DNA of 64,000 bases from Rhodospirillales bacterium. GTDB lineage: Bacteria; Pseudomonadota; Alphaproteobacteria; Acetobacterales; Acetobacteraceae. Both the position numbers and the translations under genes were made by a program. The notes beneath the pieces were generated by a model that worked only from the letters and a program-made list of their open reading frames with translations, was not told where the DNA came from and searched no databases. Each line of letters opens with the position of its first letter. Within the stretch, counting starts at the first letter, position 1. The stretch is taken from the NCBI GenBank assembly GCA_025359905.1, contig JANYDF010000114.1, forward strand, positions 133,031 through 197,030, in the 5' to 3' direction. This document shows, one piece after another, positions 1 to 10,009 of this stretch.

Positions 1-164
1 ATGCCCTCGTCCACCGCCTCGACCTCCATGGTCGCCTTGTCGGTCTCGATCTCGGCGATCACTTCGCCCGCCTTGATGTCGTCGCCGACCTTCTTGAGCC
101 AGCGCGACAGCTTGCCCTCGGTCATCGTGGGCGACAGCGCCGGCATCAGGATTTGGGTGCCCAT
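1..164 (-). CDS. pdhB: Pyruvate dehydrogenase E1 beta subunit, N-terminal lipoyl domain (partial, runs off the window)
   Basis: Only the first 54 codons are present. They encode a biotinyl/lipoyl domain: a PALSPTM opening and the lipoyl-lysine motif [11 protein letters not shown] with the acceptor Lys at about residue 43. The lipoyl group carries acetyl units in the pyruvate dehydrogenase complex. The gene lies 3 bp after the pdhA stop, with a GGAGG ribosome binding site overlapping the end of pdhA, so the two are translationally linked. In alphaproteobacteria the gene after pdhA is normally an E1 beta with an N-terminal lipoyl domain, hence this call. An E2 (pdhC) start looks similar and cannot be excluded from the fragment alone. 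Confidence 0.75.
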   Translation of the reverse strand, partial: MGTQILMPALSPTMTEGKLSRWLKKVGDDIKAGEVIAEIETDKATMEVEAVDEG

Positions 165-167
165 CGC

Positions 168-1184
168 TCAGCCCTCCAACAGAATATCGGTCCAGAGTTG
201 CGACACATCCGGCTCTGGGCTGGACTGGGCGAAATCGGCAGCCTCCTGCACGATGCGCTTCACCTCGTCGTCAATCGGCTTGAACGCAGCGTCCTCGACG
301 CCGAGCGCTTCGAGCTTAAGACGGGTGTGCTCCAGGCAGTCCCGCTCGGAGCGCATTTTCTGCACTTCCTCGCGGGTGCGGTACTTGGCCGGGTCGGACA
401 TCGAGTGTCCGCGATAGCGGTAGGTTTTCATCTCCAGCAGGAACGGGCCCTTGCCGGCCCGGCAGTGCGCCACCGCCTGCAACGCCGCCTCACGCACCGC
501 CTCGACATCCATGCCATCGACCTGCAAGCCCGGAATGCCCCACGGCGCGCCGTTCTTGGACAGATCGCGTGAGGCGGTGGAGCGCTCGACGCTGGTGCCC
601 ATACCGTACTTGTTATTCTCGATCACGAAGATGGTCGGCAGCTTCATCAGCGCCGCGAGGTTGAAGCTTTCGTACACTTGGCCCTGGTTGGACGCGCCGT
701 CGCCGAAATAGGTCACCGATACCCGGTCGTTGCCTTTGTACCAGTTCGAGAAGCCCAGGCCGATGCCCAGCGCGACTTGCGCGCCGACGATGCCGTGGCC
801 GCCGAAGAAGTTCTTCTCCTTGCTGAACATGTGCATAGAGCCGCCCTTGCCGCGCGAATAGCCGCCCGAGCGCCCGGTAAGTTCGGCCATCACACCTTTG
901 GCATCCATGCCGCAAGCCAGCATGTGGCCATGATCGCGGTAAGACGTGATCAACTCATCGCCCTGGCCGAGTGCGGTCTGCATTCCGACCACCACGGCTT
1001 CCTGGCCGATATACAGGTGGCAGAAACCGCCGATCAGACCCATGCCATATAATTGACCGGCCTTTTCTTCAAAGCGGCGGATCAGCAACATGTCCCGGTA
1101 AGCTTGCAACAGCTCTTCGCGGTTCATCGCGGAATTGCTCTCGCGCGGTTTGCCGCGCTTCTTCGCCTCAGCCGCCTGCGCCAT
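168..1184 (-). CDS. pdhA: Pyruvate dehydrogenase E1 component, alpha subunit
   Basis: 338 residues, the usual length for the alphaproteobacterial E1 alpha. It decarboxylates pyruvate on thiamine diphosphate together with E1 beta. The ThDP/Mg motif GDGASNQG begins at residue 161 and ends in the IENN element about 28 residues later. The phosphorylation-loop-like YRGHSMSDPAKYRT segment is also present. The start ATG at 1184 follows an AGGAG site; an upstream in-frame ATG at 1226 adds an unconserved leader and was not used. The gene is followed directly by pdhB and preceded by divIC and eno in the same direction, the order common in alphaproteobacteria. Confidence 0.95.
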   Translation of the reverse strand: MAQAAEAKKRGKPRESNSAMNREELLQAYRDMLLIRRFEEKAGQLYGMGLIGGFCHLYIGQEAVVVGMQTALGQGDELITSYRDHGHMLACGMDAKGVMAELTGRSGGYSRGKGGSMHMFSKEKNFFGGHGIVGAQVALGIGLGFSNWYKGNDRVSVTYFGDGASNQGQVYESFNLAALMKLPTIFVIENNKYGMGTSVERSTASRDLSKNGAPWGIPGLQVDGMDVEAVREAALQAVAHCRAGKGPFLLEMKTYRYRGHSMSDPAKYRTREEVQKMRSERDCLEHTRLKLEALGVEDAAFKPIDDEVKRIVQEAADFAQSSPEPDVSQLWTDILLEG

Positions 1185-1298
1185 GCCTACGCTCTCCTGC
1201 TCGGTTGCCGGACTAATGCGGCACACCTAACGGCAGCATTTGCGCGCGGCAAGCGTAATCGCAGGGGAAAACCCTGATGTTGCAATGCAATAGGGTGG

Positions 1299-1319
1299 GT
1301 TAACCGAAAAGCGGTTAAC
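1299..1319. promoter_or_regulatory. Perfect inverted repeat upstream of pdhA
   Basis: GTTAACC and GGTTAAC flank a 7-nt spacer, 115 bp upstream of the pdhA start and between divIC and pdhA. No T-tract follows on either strand, so it looks more like an operator than a terminator. The protein that would bind it is unknown. Confidence 0.45.
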
Positions 1320-1434
1320 TGCTTGTCCCGCTATCGGGTCCGCCGCTGCTGCGCGCCGGGTGTTGCCGGCGACGGCGGCGCGTCCGACATTAAATTGCGG
1401 CTGAGCGGCGAACTTCGCACGGTCCTTGCCGCCG

Positions 1435-1761
1435 CTAGAACAGCTTGCGGCCCTTGTCGTACTGCACAATCACGTCATTGGGGTCGGATAGATCGAGTTG
1501 CGCGCGGGCCCGCTCGTCCAGCGCATCGATATCCAGCCGCGATAGCAGGCCCGTGACGCGGCGTTCCCACACCGCCGCCTCGGCCGATGCGTTTTCCTGC
1601 CCGGCTTGCGCCTGCTGCAATTCCAGGCGGCGCTGCGGCAGACCTTGCAAGCCACGGTCGCCCTGCGCGGCGTTGGAAATGAAGTAGCCGATCAGCGCCA
1701 TGAACACCGCCAGCGGAATGGCCGCCCGCGCCTTGCGCCGAATTGTCCGCCCGAACGCCAT
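1435..1761 (-). CDS. Septum formation initiator (DivIC/FtsB family)
   Basis: 108 residues. It has a short basic N-terminus, one membrane helix (residues about 13-30, IPLAVFMALIGYFISNAAQG) and a coiled-coil-like segment (QQRRLELQQAQAGQENA). The C-terminal part, about LDIDALDERARAQLDLSDPNDVI, is typical of FtsB/DivIC proteins, where it contacts FtsL/DivIB in the divisome. ATG 1761 places the membrane helix near the N-terminus as in the family. A longer upstream reading adds about 70 unlikely residues. The position between eno and pdhA matches the conserved alphaproteobacterial neighbourhood. Confidence 0.85.
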   Translation of the reverse strand: MAFGRTIRRKARAAIPLAVFMALIGYFISNAAQGDRGLQGLPQRRLELQQAQAGQENASAEAAVWERRVTGLLSRLDIDALDERARAQLDLSDPNDVIVQYDKGRKLF

Positions 1762-1918
1762 CCAGCCCCCCGCAAATGCTGCCAGCCGCACCTGCGACTC
1801 GGCGACACCCAAGCACATTTTGCCGTGTCTTTGCACGGCCAAAGTCTGGCCAAGGTTCGGACAAGTTTGCCGCGTTAGATGCCAATGCGGCCCAGATGGC
1901 CGCTGCGGAGACATAGCC

Positions 1919-2425
1919 ATGACGACGCGCACGCTGATGCTGAGCCTACTCACCGCCGCAGCGTTGCTGGTCATCCCCAGCTTGGCGCACGCGGCCCACG
2001 ATGGCGCCGACTGGCAACATCATGGCGGCGGCGGCGGCGGCCACCAGGGACATCAAGGCGGATGGGGCGGTGGTGGCGGGCACCAAGGCAGCGGCTATGC
2101 CGGTGGAGGTGGCGGCCATCACGGCGGCTGGGGCGGTGGCGGCGGTTGGGGCGGCCACGACGGCGGCGGCGGGCGGCGCTGGGATCGGCAGGAGTGGCGC
2201 GGCGGCGGCGGCGGGTGGCAAGGCGGCGGATGGCAAGGCGGCGGATGGCAAGGCGGCGGGTGGCAAGGCGGCGGATGGCAAGGTGGTGGCGGGGAATGGG
2301 CTGAAGGTTACGGCTATGAGCCGTGGCGCCACCATCATCACCGTCGCCCCTATTGGGAGCAGCCGTATTGGCAGTATGCCCAGCCGCCGGTCTATGACGG
2401 CAGCTATTATTATCCGTATCCGTAA
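1919..2425 (+). CDS. Secreted glycine/histidine-rich repeat protein of unknown function
   Basis: 168 residues. A clear Sec signal peptide (LMLSLLTAAALLVIPSLAHA, cleavage near residue 24) is followed by a low-complexity region dominated by Gly, His and Trp. That region contains five consecutive WQGGG units. A Tyr/His/Pro-rich tail follows (HHHHRRPYWEQPYWQY, YYYPYP). A GGAG site lies upstream of ATG 1919. No enzyme fold is visible; the His clusters could bind metal, but that is inference. The gene interrupts the usual eno-divIC adjacency: it is divergent from divIC and convergent with eno, which suggests a lineage-specific insertion. Confidence 0.75.
   Translation: MTTRTLMLSLLTAAALLVIPSLAHAAHDGADWQHHGGGGGGHQGHQGGWGGGGGHQGSGYAGGGGGHHGGWGGGGGWGGHDGGGGRRWDRQEWRGGGGGWQGGGWQGGGWQGGGWQGGGWQGGGGEWAEGYGYEPWRHHHHRRPYWEQPYWQYAQPPVYDGSYYYPYP
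2216..2290 (+). repeat. Five tandem 15-bp repeats inside the Gly-rich gene
   Basis: The unit TGGCAAGGCGGCGGA occurs five times end to end and encodes WQGGG. Four copies match except for one base; the fifth is diverged at its 3' end. Being in frame, copy number can change without breaking the gene. Confidence 0.9.
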
Positions 2426-2434
2426 AGTCTAGCC

Positions 2435-2462
2435 GGTCCGCGCTGGCTTCCCAGCGCGGACC
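2435..2462. terminator. Hairpin between convergent Gly-rich gene and eno
   Basis: A perfect 12-bp stem GGTCCGCGCTGG / CCAGCGCGGACC has a 4-nt loop. It sits 9 bp after the Gly-rich gene stop and 11 bp from the eno stop. There is no strong T-tract, so it is best read as a bidirectional, weak or Rho-assisted terminator. Confidence 0.7.
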
Positions 2463-2473
2463 AACCGCTGCAA

Positions 2474-4146
<1,673 letters not shown>

Positions 4147-4153
4147 CCGCCTC

Positions 4154-4306
4154 TCAGAAGTGCTCGTCGAGGGTTGCCCAAGTCGCTTCCAGCATCGGCC
4201 TTTGCACGCGCGCCCAGGCGAGCATTTCGGCAATTTCAGCATCGCGCGCCTGCCCAGCGATCACGGCCAGATCGGCAATACGCACCAGCTCCTGAAACGT
4301 GGGCCC
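4154..4306 (-). pseudogene. Possible DUF4160 C-terminal remnant
   Basis: Right after the amidase stop, and in the same frame, an open stretch of about 50 codons without its own start reads RIADLAVIAGQARDAEIAEM then LAWARVQRPMLEATW and ends at TGA, 8 bp before the HTH gene start. The pattern (a short strand, then a helix with the W-A-x(3-4)-L-x(3)-W spacing) resembles the C-terminus of DUF4160 proteins. The N-terminal half is absent. This is a judgement from pattern only. Confidence 0.3.
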
Positions 4307-5800
4307 TCACGAAAACCCGAGGAACCCCGGCATCGCCGAAATCGGCCCCGCTTTACCCAGCGCCGCCACGTCCGGCACCGGGCGCGCGGTGCGGGGATCA
4401 CCGGCCAATGCCTGCTCCAGCGCCGCCGCCACTTGCAGCACCAGCGCATCGCCGCCGCGCGGGCCGGTGATTTGCAGGCCGAACGGCAGGCCGTGGGCGT
4501 CGCGCCCGACCGGCAGGCTCAGCGCCGGATGGCCCGGCAGCGTCACCGCGTAGACCAGCGCCAGCCAGTGGAAATAACTTTTCGTTGCCACACCATCGAT
4601 TTGCGTCGGGTACAACTCCGACCACGGGCGCGGCGAGATGGTGACGGTGGGCGACAGCACCACGTCGTAATTCTGGAAGAAGTCCTGCCAGCGCCGGTAC
4701 AGTGCGGTTTGCAGCGCCAGCGCGCGGGCCACGTCGGCGGCAGAGTAGCGCAGCCCTTCCTCGACATTGGCGCGCACGTTCGGCCCGACATCCTGCGGGC
4801 GGGCCGTCACCTTTTCCAGATGCGCGCCGAGGAAACTGGTGGCGCGCAGCACGGCGAACGCTTCGTCCGCACCCGCGCAATCCGGCGTGGTGAAATCAAC
4901 CTGGCCGAACAGCCCGGCGAACAGGCCGGTCTTCTCGGTCAACGCCGCGCGCACAATGCTCTCGGTCGGCGCAAAGCCGAAATCCGGGGTGATCGCCACG
5001 CGCAACCGCGACAAGTCGGCCGGCGCCAGCGGGTGGAACTCGCTCGCACTCCGCACCTGACGGCCATGCACGCTGAACGCCAGCGGGTCGCGCACATCGT
5101 CGGACACCATGGCCGACAGCATCAGCGCCAAGTCGGGCACGTTGCGCGCCATCGGCCCGTTCACCGCCAGCGGCGACCAGCCGTGGCCGTGCTTTTCGGT
5201 GGCGACCAGACCCGGCGACGGGCGGAAGCCGACAATGCCGTTGAACGCCGCCGGATTGCGCAGGCTGCCGCCCATGTCGCTGCCGCTGGCCAGCGGCACC
5301 ATGCCGGTGGCCAGCGCCACCGCCGAACCGCCGGACGAACCAGCCGCCGAGCGCGACGGATCGAACGGATTGCCGGTCGCGCCATACACGGCGTTGCGGG
5401 TGTTGGCCCCGGCCCCGAACTCCGGCGTGTTGGTCTTGCCGAGCACGATGGCCCCGGCTGCGCGCAGGCAGGCCACGCTGCGGTCGTCGATCTCCGGCAC
5501 GTGGTGGGCAAAGATCGGGCTGCCGAAAGTGGTGCGCAGGCCTTCGGTTTCCTCCAGATCCTTGATGCCCACCGGCAGGCCGTGCAGCGCGCCGAGCGCG
5601 TCGCCGCGCATCACCGCCTGCTCGGCCTGCTTCGCGGTGGCGAGCGCGCGGCCGAAATCGCGCGCCACCATGGCGTTGACTGCGTGATCGACCGCCTCGA
5701 TACGGGCGATGCAGCTTTCGGTGAGCTCCACCGGCGAGAGCCGCTTGGCGCCGATCAGGGCACGGGCATCGAGCGCGGTCAGGTCGCAGGGTTCGGTCAT
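4307..5800 (-). CDS. Amidase signature-family hydrolase
   Basis: 497 residues. The Ser-cisSer-Lys catalytic system of the family is visible: Lys in GLPVGIKDLEE, the Gly/Ser-rich signature AAGSSGGSAVALATG, and the nucleophile in GSDMGGSLRNPAAFNG. The protein is cytoplasmic and hydrolyses C-N amide bonds; the substrate cannot be read from the sequence. ATG 5800 begins MTEPCDLTAL, a typical amidase N-terminus; upstream in-frame Mets add an unconserved Pro/Arg-rich leader. The ribosome binding site is weak. A gamma-glutamyltransferase gene upstream in the same direction suggests, without proving, an amide or peptide scavenging context. Confidence 0.9.
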   Translation of the reverse strand: MTEPCDLTALDARALIGAKRLSPVELTESCIARIEAVDHAVNAMVARDFGRALATAKQAEQAVMRGDALGALHGLPVGIKDLEETEGLRTTFGSPIFAHHVPEIDDRSVACLRAAGAIVLGKTNTPEFGAGANTRNAVYGATGNPFDPSRSAAGSSGGSAVALATGMVPLASGSDMGGSLRNPAAFNGIVGFRPSPGLVATEKHGHGWSPLAVNGPMARNVPDLALMLSAMVSDDVRDPLAFSVHGRQVRSASEFHPLAPADLSRLRVAITPDFGFAPTESIVRAALTEKTGLFAGLFGQVDFTTPDCAGADEAFAVLRATSFLGAHLEKVTARPQDVGPNVRANVEEGLRYSAADVARALALQTALYRRWQDFFQNYDVVLSPTVTISPRPWSELYPTQIDGVATKSYFHWLALVYAVTLPGHPALSLPVGRDAHGLPFGLQITGPRGGDALVLQVAAALEQALAGDPRTARPVPDVAALGKAGPISAMPGFLGFS

Positions 5801-5987
5801 GGGTGGCTCGTGCAATGGGTGACGCATTGCAGGCCATGGGCGAGGCGGGCGCAAGATGGTTGACGGGGACCCGGCTGGTAAGTTGCCATTACCCAATGAC
5901 GAGAATCATCTTCGCCATCGTCTATGACGCTCAACAGCGGACAGCGCACCGGCGAATTGTTCGGTCAATGAAGCTAAATATGCCGTC

Positions 5988-6068
5988 ATTGCCGGGCATG
6001 ACCCGGCAATCTCTCAAGCCACGAAAAGCTGACGCCTGACAAAATCGACCGCCGGGTCAAGCCCGGCG
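5988..6068. repeat. REP-like pair of palindromes (BIME-type intergenic element)
   Basis: Two related palindromes share the CCGGG/CCCGG core. ATTGCCGGG-CATGA-CCCGGCAAT lies at 5988-6010 and CGCCGGG-TCAAG-CCCGGCG at 6050-6068, separated by 39 bp. The motif 'cattgccgggc..gacccggcaat' is characteristic of dispersed intergenic repeats in alphaproteobacteria. It occupies the gap between ggt and the amidase gene; no gene is seen here. Confidence 0.65.
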
Positions 6069-6093
6069 ATATCCAACCCGTTCTGCTAACTAC

Positions 6094-7692
6094 TCAATAC
6101 CCCAACGCCATCCCATCCTTGCGCGGATCGGACCCGCCGATCAGCACCCCGCGCTGGCGGTCGATCAGGATCGCCTGCCCGCCGCCGTGCGGACGGTCGA
6201 TACGGTCCACCAAGTGGCCCAGGCGCGACAACTGATCGATCAGCGCGACGGGCACGCCGCGTTCGGCTTCCACTCGGCCGGCAAACGGCATCACGCGCGG
6301 CAGGTCGATGGCTTCCTGCACGTCCAGCCCGTAGTCGAAGTGATTGGCCAGGAACCAGGTTTGCCCCATCGGCTGATAATGCCCGCCCATCACGCCGTAG
6401 CTCAGCACCGCTTCGCCGTCCTTGGTGACCATGCCGGGGATGATGGTGTGCATCGGGCGCTTGAACGAGGCGATGCAGTTCGGATGGCCCCGCTGGAGGC
6501 GGAAACCCAGGCCGCGATTATGCAGCATGACGCCCGACTTCTCGGCCAGAATGCCGCTGCCGAAGCTTTCGAACAGCGAGTTGATGAAGCTGACCGCGTT
6601 GCCGTCGCGGTCCACCACCGTCAGGTACACAGTGTCCTTGTGGCGCGGCAGTTCCGCCTCGCCGGCGCGCGGCAGGTCACGCAGCGCCACATCGTCGCGG
6701 ATCAGCCGACGCAGGCCGTCCAGATATTCCGGGCTGGTCAGATGCGCCACCGGCACCTCAGTTTGCAGCGGATCGGCCAGGAAGGCGTCGCGGTCGCGGT
6801 AAACCATGCGGGCGGCTTCCAGATGGCGGTGATAGCGCGTCACCCCCATCGCACCGTCGGGTGCCGGGTCCCAGCCGCCGACGATGCCGAGCAGCATCAG
6901 CACCAGCAGTCCCGAGCCGTTCGGCGGGCACTGCCACACATCGTAGCCGCGATACTTGGTGTGAATCGGTTCGACGAAATGCGCTGCGGTGCGGGCGGCG
7001 GCGAAGTCCGCCTCGGTGTGCAGACCGCCACGGGCGCGCAGAGTGGCCACCATATCGGCGGCAATCGGCCCCTCGTAGAACGCCGCCGCGCCGCCGCTGG
7101 CAATCGCCTTCAGCGTTTCGGCCAGTTGCGGCTGTACAAAGCGGTCACCGGCCACTGGGGCCTTGCCGCCGGGGAGGAATTTTGCAGCACCACTGGCCTT
7201 CAGCTTCTCGACCACATGCGCCCAGTCCATCGCCACGCGCGGGGTGACGATGAAGCCTTCCTCGGCAAAGCGGATCGCCGGTTGCAGCAATTCGCGCAGG
7301 CTGCGGGTGCCGTGCGCCGACAGCAGCGTCTCCCACGCCGAGACCGCGCCCGGCACCGTGACGGCGTGCGGCGAGATATTGGACAGCGCGGTGATGCCCT
7401 GCGACTCGAAATAGTCGATGCTGGCCCCGGCCGGGGCGCGGCCCGAGCCATTCAGCGCGATAACCTTGTTTGTGCCGGCGGGGGCATACAGACAAAAACA
7501 GTCGCCGCCGATGCCGGTGGATTGCGGTTCCACCACGCACTGCACCGCCACCGCCGCAATCGCCGCGTCCATCGCGTTGCCGCCAGCGCGCAGCACATCC
7601 AGCGCGGTCAGCGTCGCGGCGGGCACCGAGGTCGCCGCCATGCCGTTGGCTGCATAGGCCGGGCTGCGGCCCGGCAGGTGGAAGTCGCGCAT
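6094..7692 (-). CDS. ggt: Gamma-glutamyltransferase family protein (Ntn hydrolase)
   Basis: 532 residues. Ntn-hydrolase precursors of this family cleave themselves before a Thr that becomes the nucleophile; here it fits the Thr of HKDTVYLTVVDRDGN, about two thirds along. Family hallmarks include the N-terminal GGNAMDAAIA, STGIGGDCF and the conserved GSGRAPAG. After the cleavage point come NSLFESFGSG and GVMGGHYQPMG. No convincing signal peptide is seen, so it is probably cytoplasmic, like many short GGT homologues. GAGGGTGAC precedes ATG 7692. Glutathione or another gamma-glutamyl amide is the likely substrate, but exact specificity is unknown. Confidence 0.9.
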   Translation of the reverse strand: MRDFHLPGRSPAYAANGMAATSVPAATLTALDVLRAGGNAMDAAIAAVAVQCVVEPQSTGIGGDCFCLYAPAGTNKVIALNGSGRAPAGASIDYFESQGITALSNISPHAVTVPGAVSAWETLLSAHGTRSLRELLQPAIRFAEEGFIVTPRVAMDWAHVVEKLKASGAAKFLPGGKAPVAGDRFVQPQLAETLKAIASGGAAAFYEGPIAADMVATLRARGGLHTEADFAAARTAAHFVEPIHTKYRGYDVWQCPPNGSGLLVLMLLGIVGGWDPAPDGAMGVTRYHRHLEAARMVYRDRDAFLADPLQTEVPVAHLTSPEYLDGLRRLIRDDVALRDLPRAGEAELPRHKDTVYLTVVDRDGNAVSFINSLFESFGSGILAEKSGVMLHNRGLGFRLQRGHPNCIASFKRPMHTIIPGMVTKDGEAVLSYGVMGGHYQPMGQTWFLANHFDYGLDVQEAIDLPRVMPFAGRVEAERGVPVALIDQLSRLGHLVDRIDRPHGGGQAILIDRQRGVLIGGSDPRKDGMALGY

Positions 7693-7805
7693 GTGTCACC
7701 CTCGCCCGATCTCTGGTGACAACTTGCTGGCACGCCCGCCCCCCATTGGCAACTGGGCGGCTTCGCAGGAAACTGCGCGGCTTAACCGCAGAGGGACTCC
7801 GTCCC

Positions 7806-8138
7806 GTGGCCACCATTGAAGACTTCGACAAGCTGGACATTCGGGCCGGGCGCATCGTGGACGCCAAGGCGTTCCCCGAGGCGCGCAAACCGGCGTTCAA
7901 GCTGTGGATCGACTTCGGCGAGGAGCTCGGCACCAAACAGTCCTCGGCGCAGATCAACGTGCATTACCGGTTGGACCAGTTGATCGGGCGGCAGGTGCTG
8001 GCAGTGGTGAATTTCCCGCCGCGCAAGATCGGCAGCTTCGTCAGCGAGGTGCTGACGCTGGGCGTGCCGGACGAAGACGGCGCGGTCGTGTTGATAAAAC
8101 CGGACTTTCAAGTTCCGAACGGGGGGCGTTTGTTCTGA
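7806..8138 (+). CDS. csaA: tRNA-binding domain protein CsaA
   Basis: 110 residues, a stand-alone OB-fold of the CsaA/Trbp111 type. Recognisable elements are [14 protein letters not shown] at the N-terminus, [19 protein letters not shown], the core [20 protein letters not shown], and the C-terminal PNGGRLF. Such dimers bind the outside corner of tRNA and have been described as chaperone-like. GTG 7806 is the start because homology begins there and GAGGGA lies upstream. Its stop overlaps the next gene's ATG by one base (TGATG), so the two are co-translated. Confidence 0.9.
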   Translation: MATIEDFDKLDIRAGRIVDAKAFPEARKPAFKLWIDFGEELGTKQSSAQINVHYRLDQLIGRQVLAVVNFPPRKIGSFVSEVLTLGVPDEDGAVVLIKPDFQVPNGGRLF

Positions 8139-8617
8139 TGGCCACGCATTATTACACGGTCACCTGGGACCAGTTACACCGCGACGCCCGCGCCTTGGCT
8201 TGGCGGCTGATGCCGCTGCGCCCGTTGACCGGCATCGTAGCGATCACCCGCGGCGGGCTGATCCCGGCGGCAATTATCGCTCGCGAACTCGACGTGCGGC
8301 TGATCGAAAGCGTGTCCATCGTGACGTATGACGAGGAACACAAAGGCGAGCCGCGCGTGACCAAAGCCCCGTCGGCGGCGGGCGACGGCGAAGGCTTTCT
8401 GATCGTCGACGATTTGGTGGACACCGGCACCACCGCCCGCGTGGTGCGCGCATTGTTGCCGAAGGCGCATTTTGCCTGCGTCTACGCCAAGCCGCTCGGC
8501 AAGGAACTGGTCGACAGTTTCGTCACCGAGGTTTCGCAGGACACCTGGATTTTGTTCCCGTGGGACACCGAGCCGCAGTTCTCGGTGCCGCTGGCCAAGC
8601 GCCCGCCGGTGACCTGA
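8138..8617 (+). CDS. gpt: Xanthine-guanine phosphoribosyltransferase
   Basis: 159 residues, typical for bacterial Gpt. It converts xanthine, guanine or hypoxanthine plus PRPP to the nucleotide. The PRPP-binding motif [14 protein letters not shown] is intact. The N-terminal [19 protein letters not shown] element is typical of XPRTs, and the tail [13 protein letters not shown] carries the base-contacting Trp region. It is translationally coupled to csaA. Confidence 0.93.
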   Translation: MATHYYTVTWDQLHRDARALAWRLMPLRPLTGIVAITRGGLIPAAIIARELDVRLIESVSIVTYDEEHKGEPRVTKAPSAAGDGEGFLIVDDLVDTGTTARVVRALLPKAHFACVYAKPLGKELVDSFVTEVSQDTWILFPWDTEPQFSVPLAKRPPVT

Positions 8618-8736
8618 CTGGCGCGCGGAAACTAAGCAAAGCGCGCGATCTGGGCGTTGCAGGCAAAGCGTAGTAGACCACCTTTAACAGGTATGCCCGC
8701 GCGTACGGAACGAAGCGGGTCAATGGGGAGAGAACG

Positions 8737-9957
8737 ATGCAAAACGCCCGACGTTCGCTGCTGGCCGCCGCTGTGCTGGCCGCGCTGACCGCCACCCTGC
8801 CACTGACCGCACGCGCCGCCGACCCGATCAAAGTGGGCCTCAGCGGCCCGTTCACCGGCGGGTCCGCCTCGATGGGCGTGTCCATGCGCGATGGGGTCAA
8901 GCTTGCGGTCACTGAGATCAACAAAGCCGGCGGCGTGCTGGGCCGGCCAATCCAATTGGTTGAGCGCGACGATGAGGCGCGCAATGAACTGGGCGTGCAG
9001 ATCGCCCAGGAACTGATCAACAAGGAACAGGTCGCGGCCACGCTGGGCTACATCAACACCGGCGTTGCCCTGGCCAGCCAGCGCTTTTACCAGGAAGCCG
9101 AAATTCCGGTGCTGAACAACGTCGCCACCGGCACCATCGTCAGCCATCAGTTCGAGCCCGGCAAAGCCGAGCATAACTATATTTTCCGCACCTCGGCGAA
9201 CGACGCTATCCAGTCCAGCATGATCGCCGAAGAAGCGGTGGTGCGGCAGGGCTTCAAGGCCCCGGCGATCCTGGCCGATAGCACCAACTACGGCCAGCTT
9301 GGCCGCAAGGATCTCGTCGCGGCGCTGGACAAGCGCGGCATGAAGCCGGTTGCTGAAGAGAAATTCAACGTCGGCGACACCGACATGACCGCGCAGCTGC
9401 TCAAGGCCAAGCAAGCCGGGGCGGATGTGATCCTGACCTACGCCATCGGTCCGGAACTGGCGCAGATTGCCAACGGCATGGCCAAGCTGGGCTGGAAGCT
9501 GCCGATGATTGGTAGCTGGACGCTGTCGATGGCGACGTTCATCGACAATGCGGGGCCGAACGGCGACGGCGCGATGATGCCGCAGACCTTTATCCAGTTG
9601 CCGAGCACGCCGAAGCGCAAAGCTTTTATCGAGGCGTATCAGGCCGCCTACAAAATCGACCGCATCGCCAGCCCGGTTTCGGCCGCGCAGGGCTATGACA
9701 GCGTGTATCTGCTGGCTGCCGCCATCACCCAGGCGGGCGGCACCGAGGGCGACAAAATTCGCGCCGCGCTGGAAGATCTGAAAGGCAAGGTTGAAGGCGT
9801 GGTGACCACCTACGATCATCCGTTCACGCCGACCGACCATGAGGCGATCAGCGGCAATATTCCGGTGTTCGGGTTGGTGAAGGCCGGCCGCGTGGTGCCG
9901 GCGCATCCCGAGGATCTGGAAGGCGACAAGGCGCTGCGCGTCAAGACCAGCGGCTAA
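8737..9957 (+). CDS. ABC transporter substrate-binding protein (branched-chain amino acid / amide type)
   Basis: 406 residues with a Sec signal peptide ending at TARAADP (about residue 27), followed by a type I periplasmic binding fold: IKVGLSGPFTGGSASMGVSM, the GYINTGVA loop, and a C-terminal VTTYDHPFTPTDHEAI. It captures the ligand in the periplasm for the LivHMGF-like system downstream. GGGGAGAGA precedes ATG 8737. It is the first gene of a five-domain import operon. The ligand is not decidable from sequence; amide or urea-type compounds and branched-chain amino acids are the usual ones. Confidence 0.9.
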   Translation: MQNARRSLLAAAVLAALTATLPLTARAADPIKVGLSGPFTGGSASMGVSMRDGVKLAVTEINKAGGVLGRPIQLVERDDEARNELGVQIAQELINKEQVAATLGYINTGVALASQRFYQEAEIPVLNNVATGTIVSHQFEPGKAEHNYIFRTSANDAIQSSMIAEEAVVRQGFKAPAILADSTNYGQLGRKDLVAALDKRGMKPVAEEKFNVGDTDMTAQLLKAKQAGADVILTYAIGPELAQIANGMAKLGWKLPMIGSWTLSMATFIDNAGPNGDGAMMPQTFIQLPSTPKRKAFIEAYQAAYKIDRIASPVSAAQGYDSVYLLAAAITQAGGTEGDKIRAALEDLKGKVEGVVTTYDHPFTPTDHEAISGNIPVFGLVKAGRVVPAHPEDLEGDKALRVKTSG

Positions 9958-10009
9958 GGCGGCCGGGCGGTCCGTAGCGGGCCGCCCCTCATTGCGCGAC
10001 GGAGCCTGT

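Noticed and set aside
2216..2290. Five regular repeats considered as a CRISPR array
   Set aside because: Units are contiguous, have no spacers, and encode an in-frame WQGGG repeat.
6187..7719. 510-codon plus-strand frame opposite ggt
   Set aside because: Antisense shadow; composition not protein-like, and ggt shows all family motifs.
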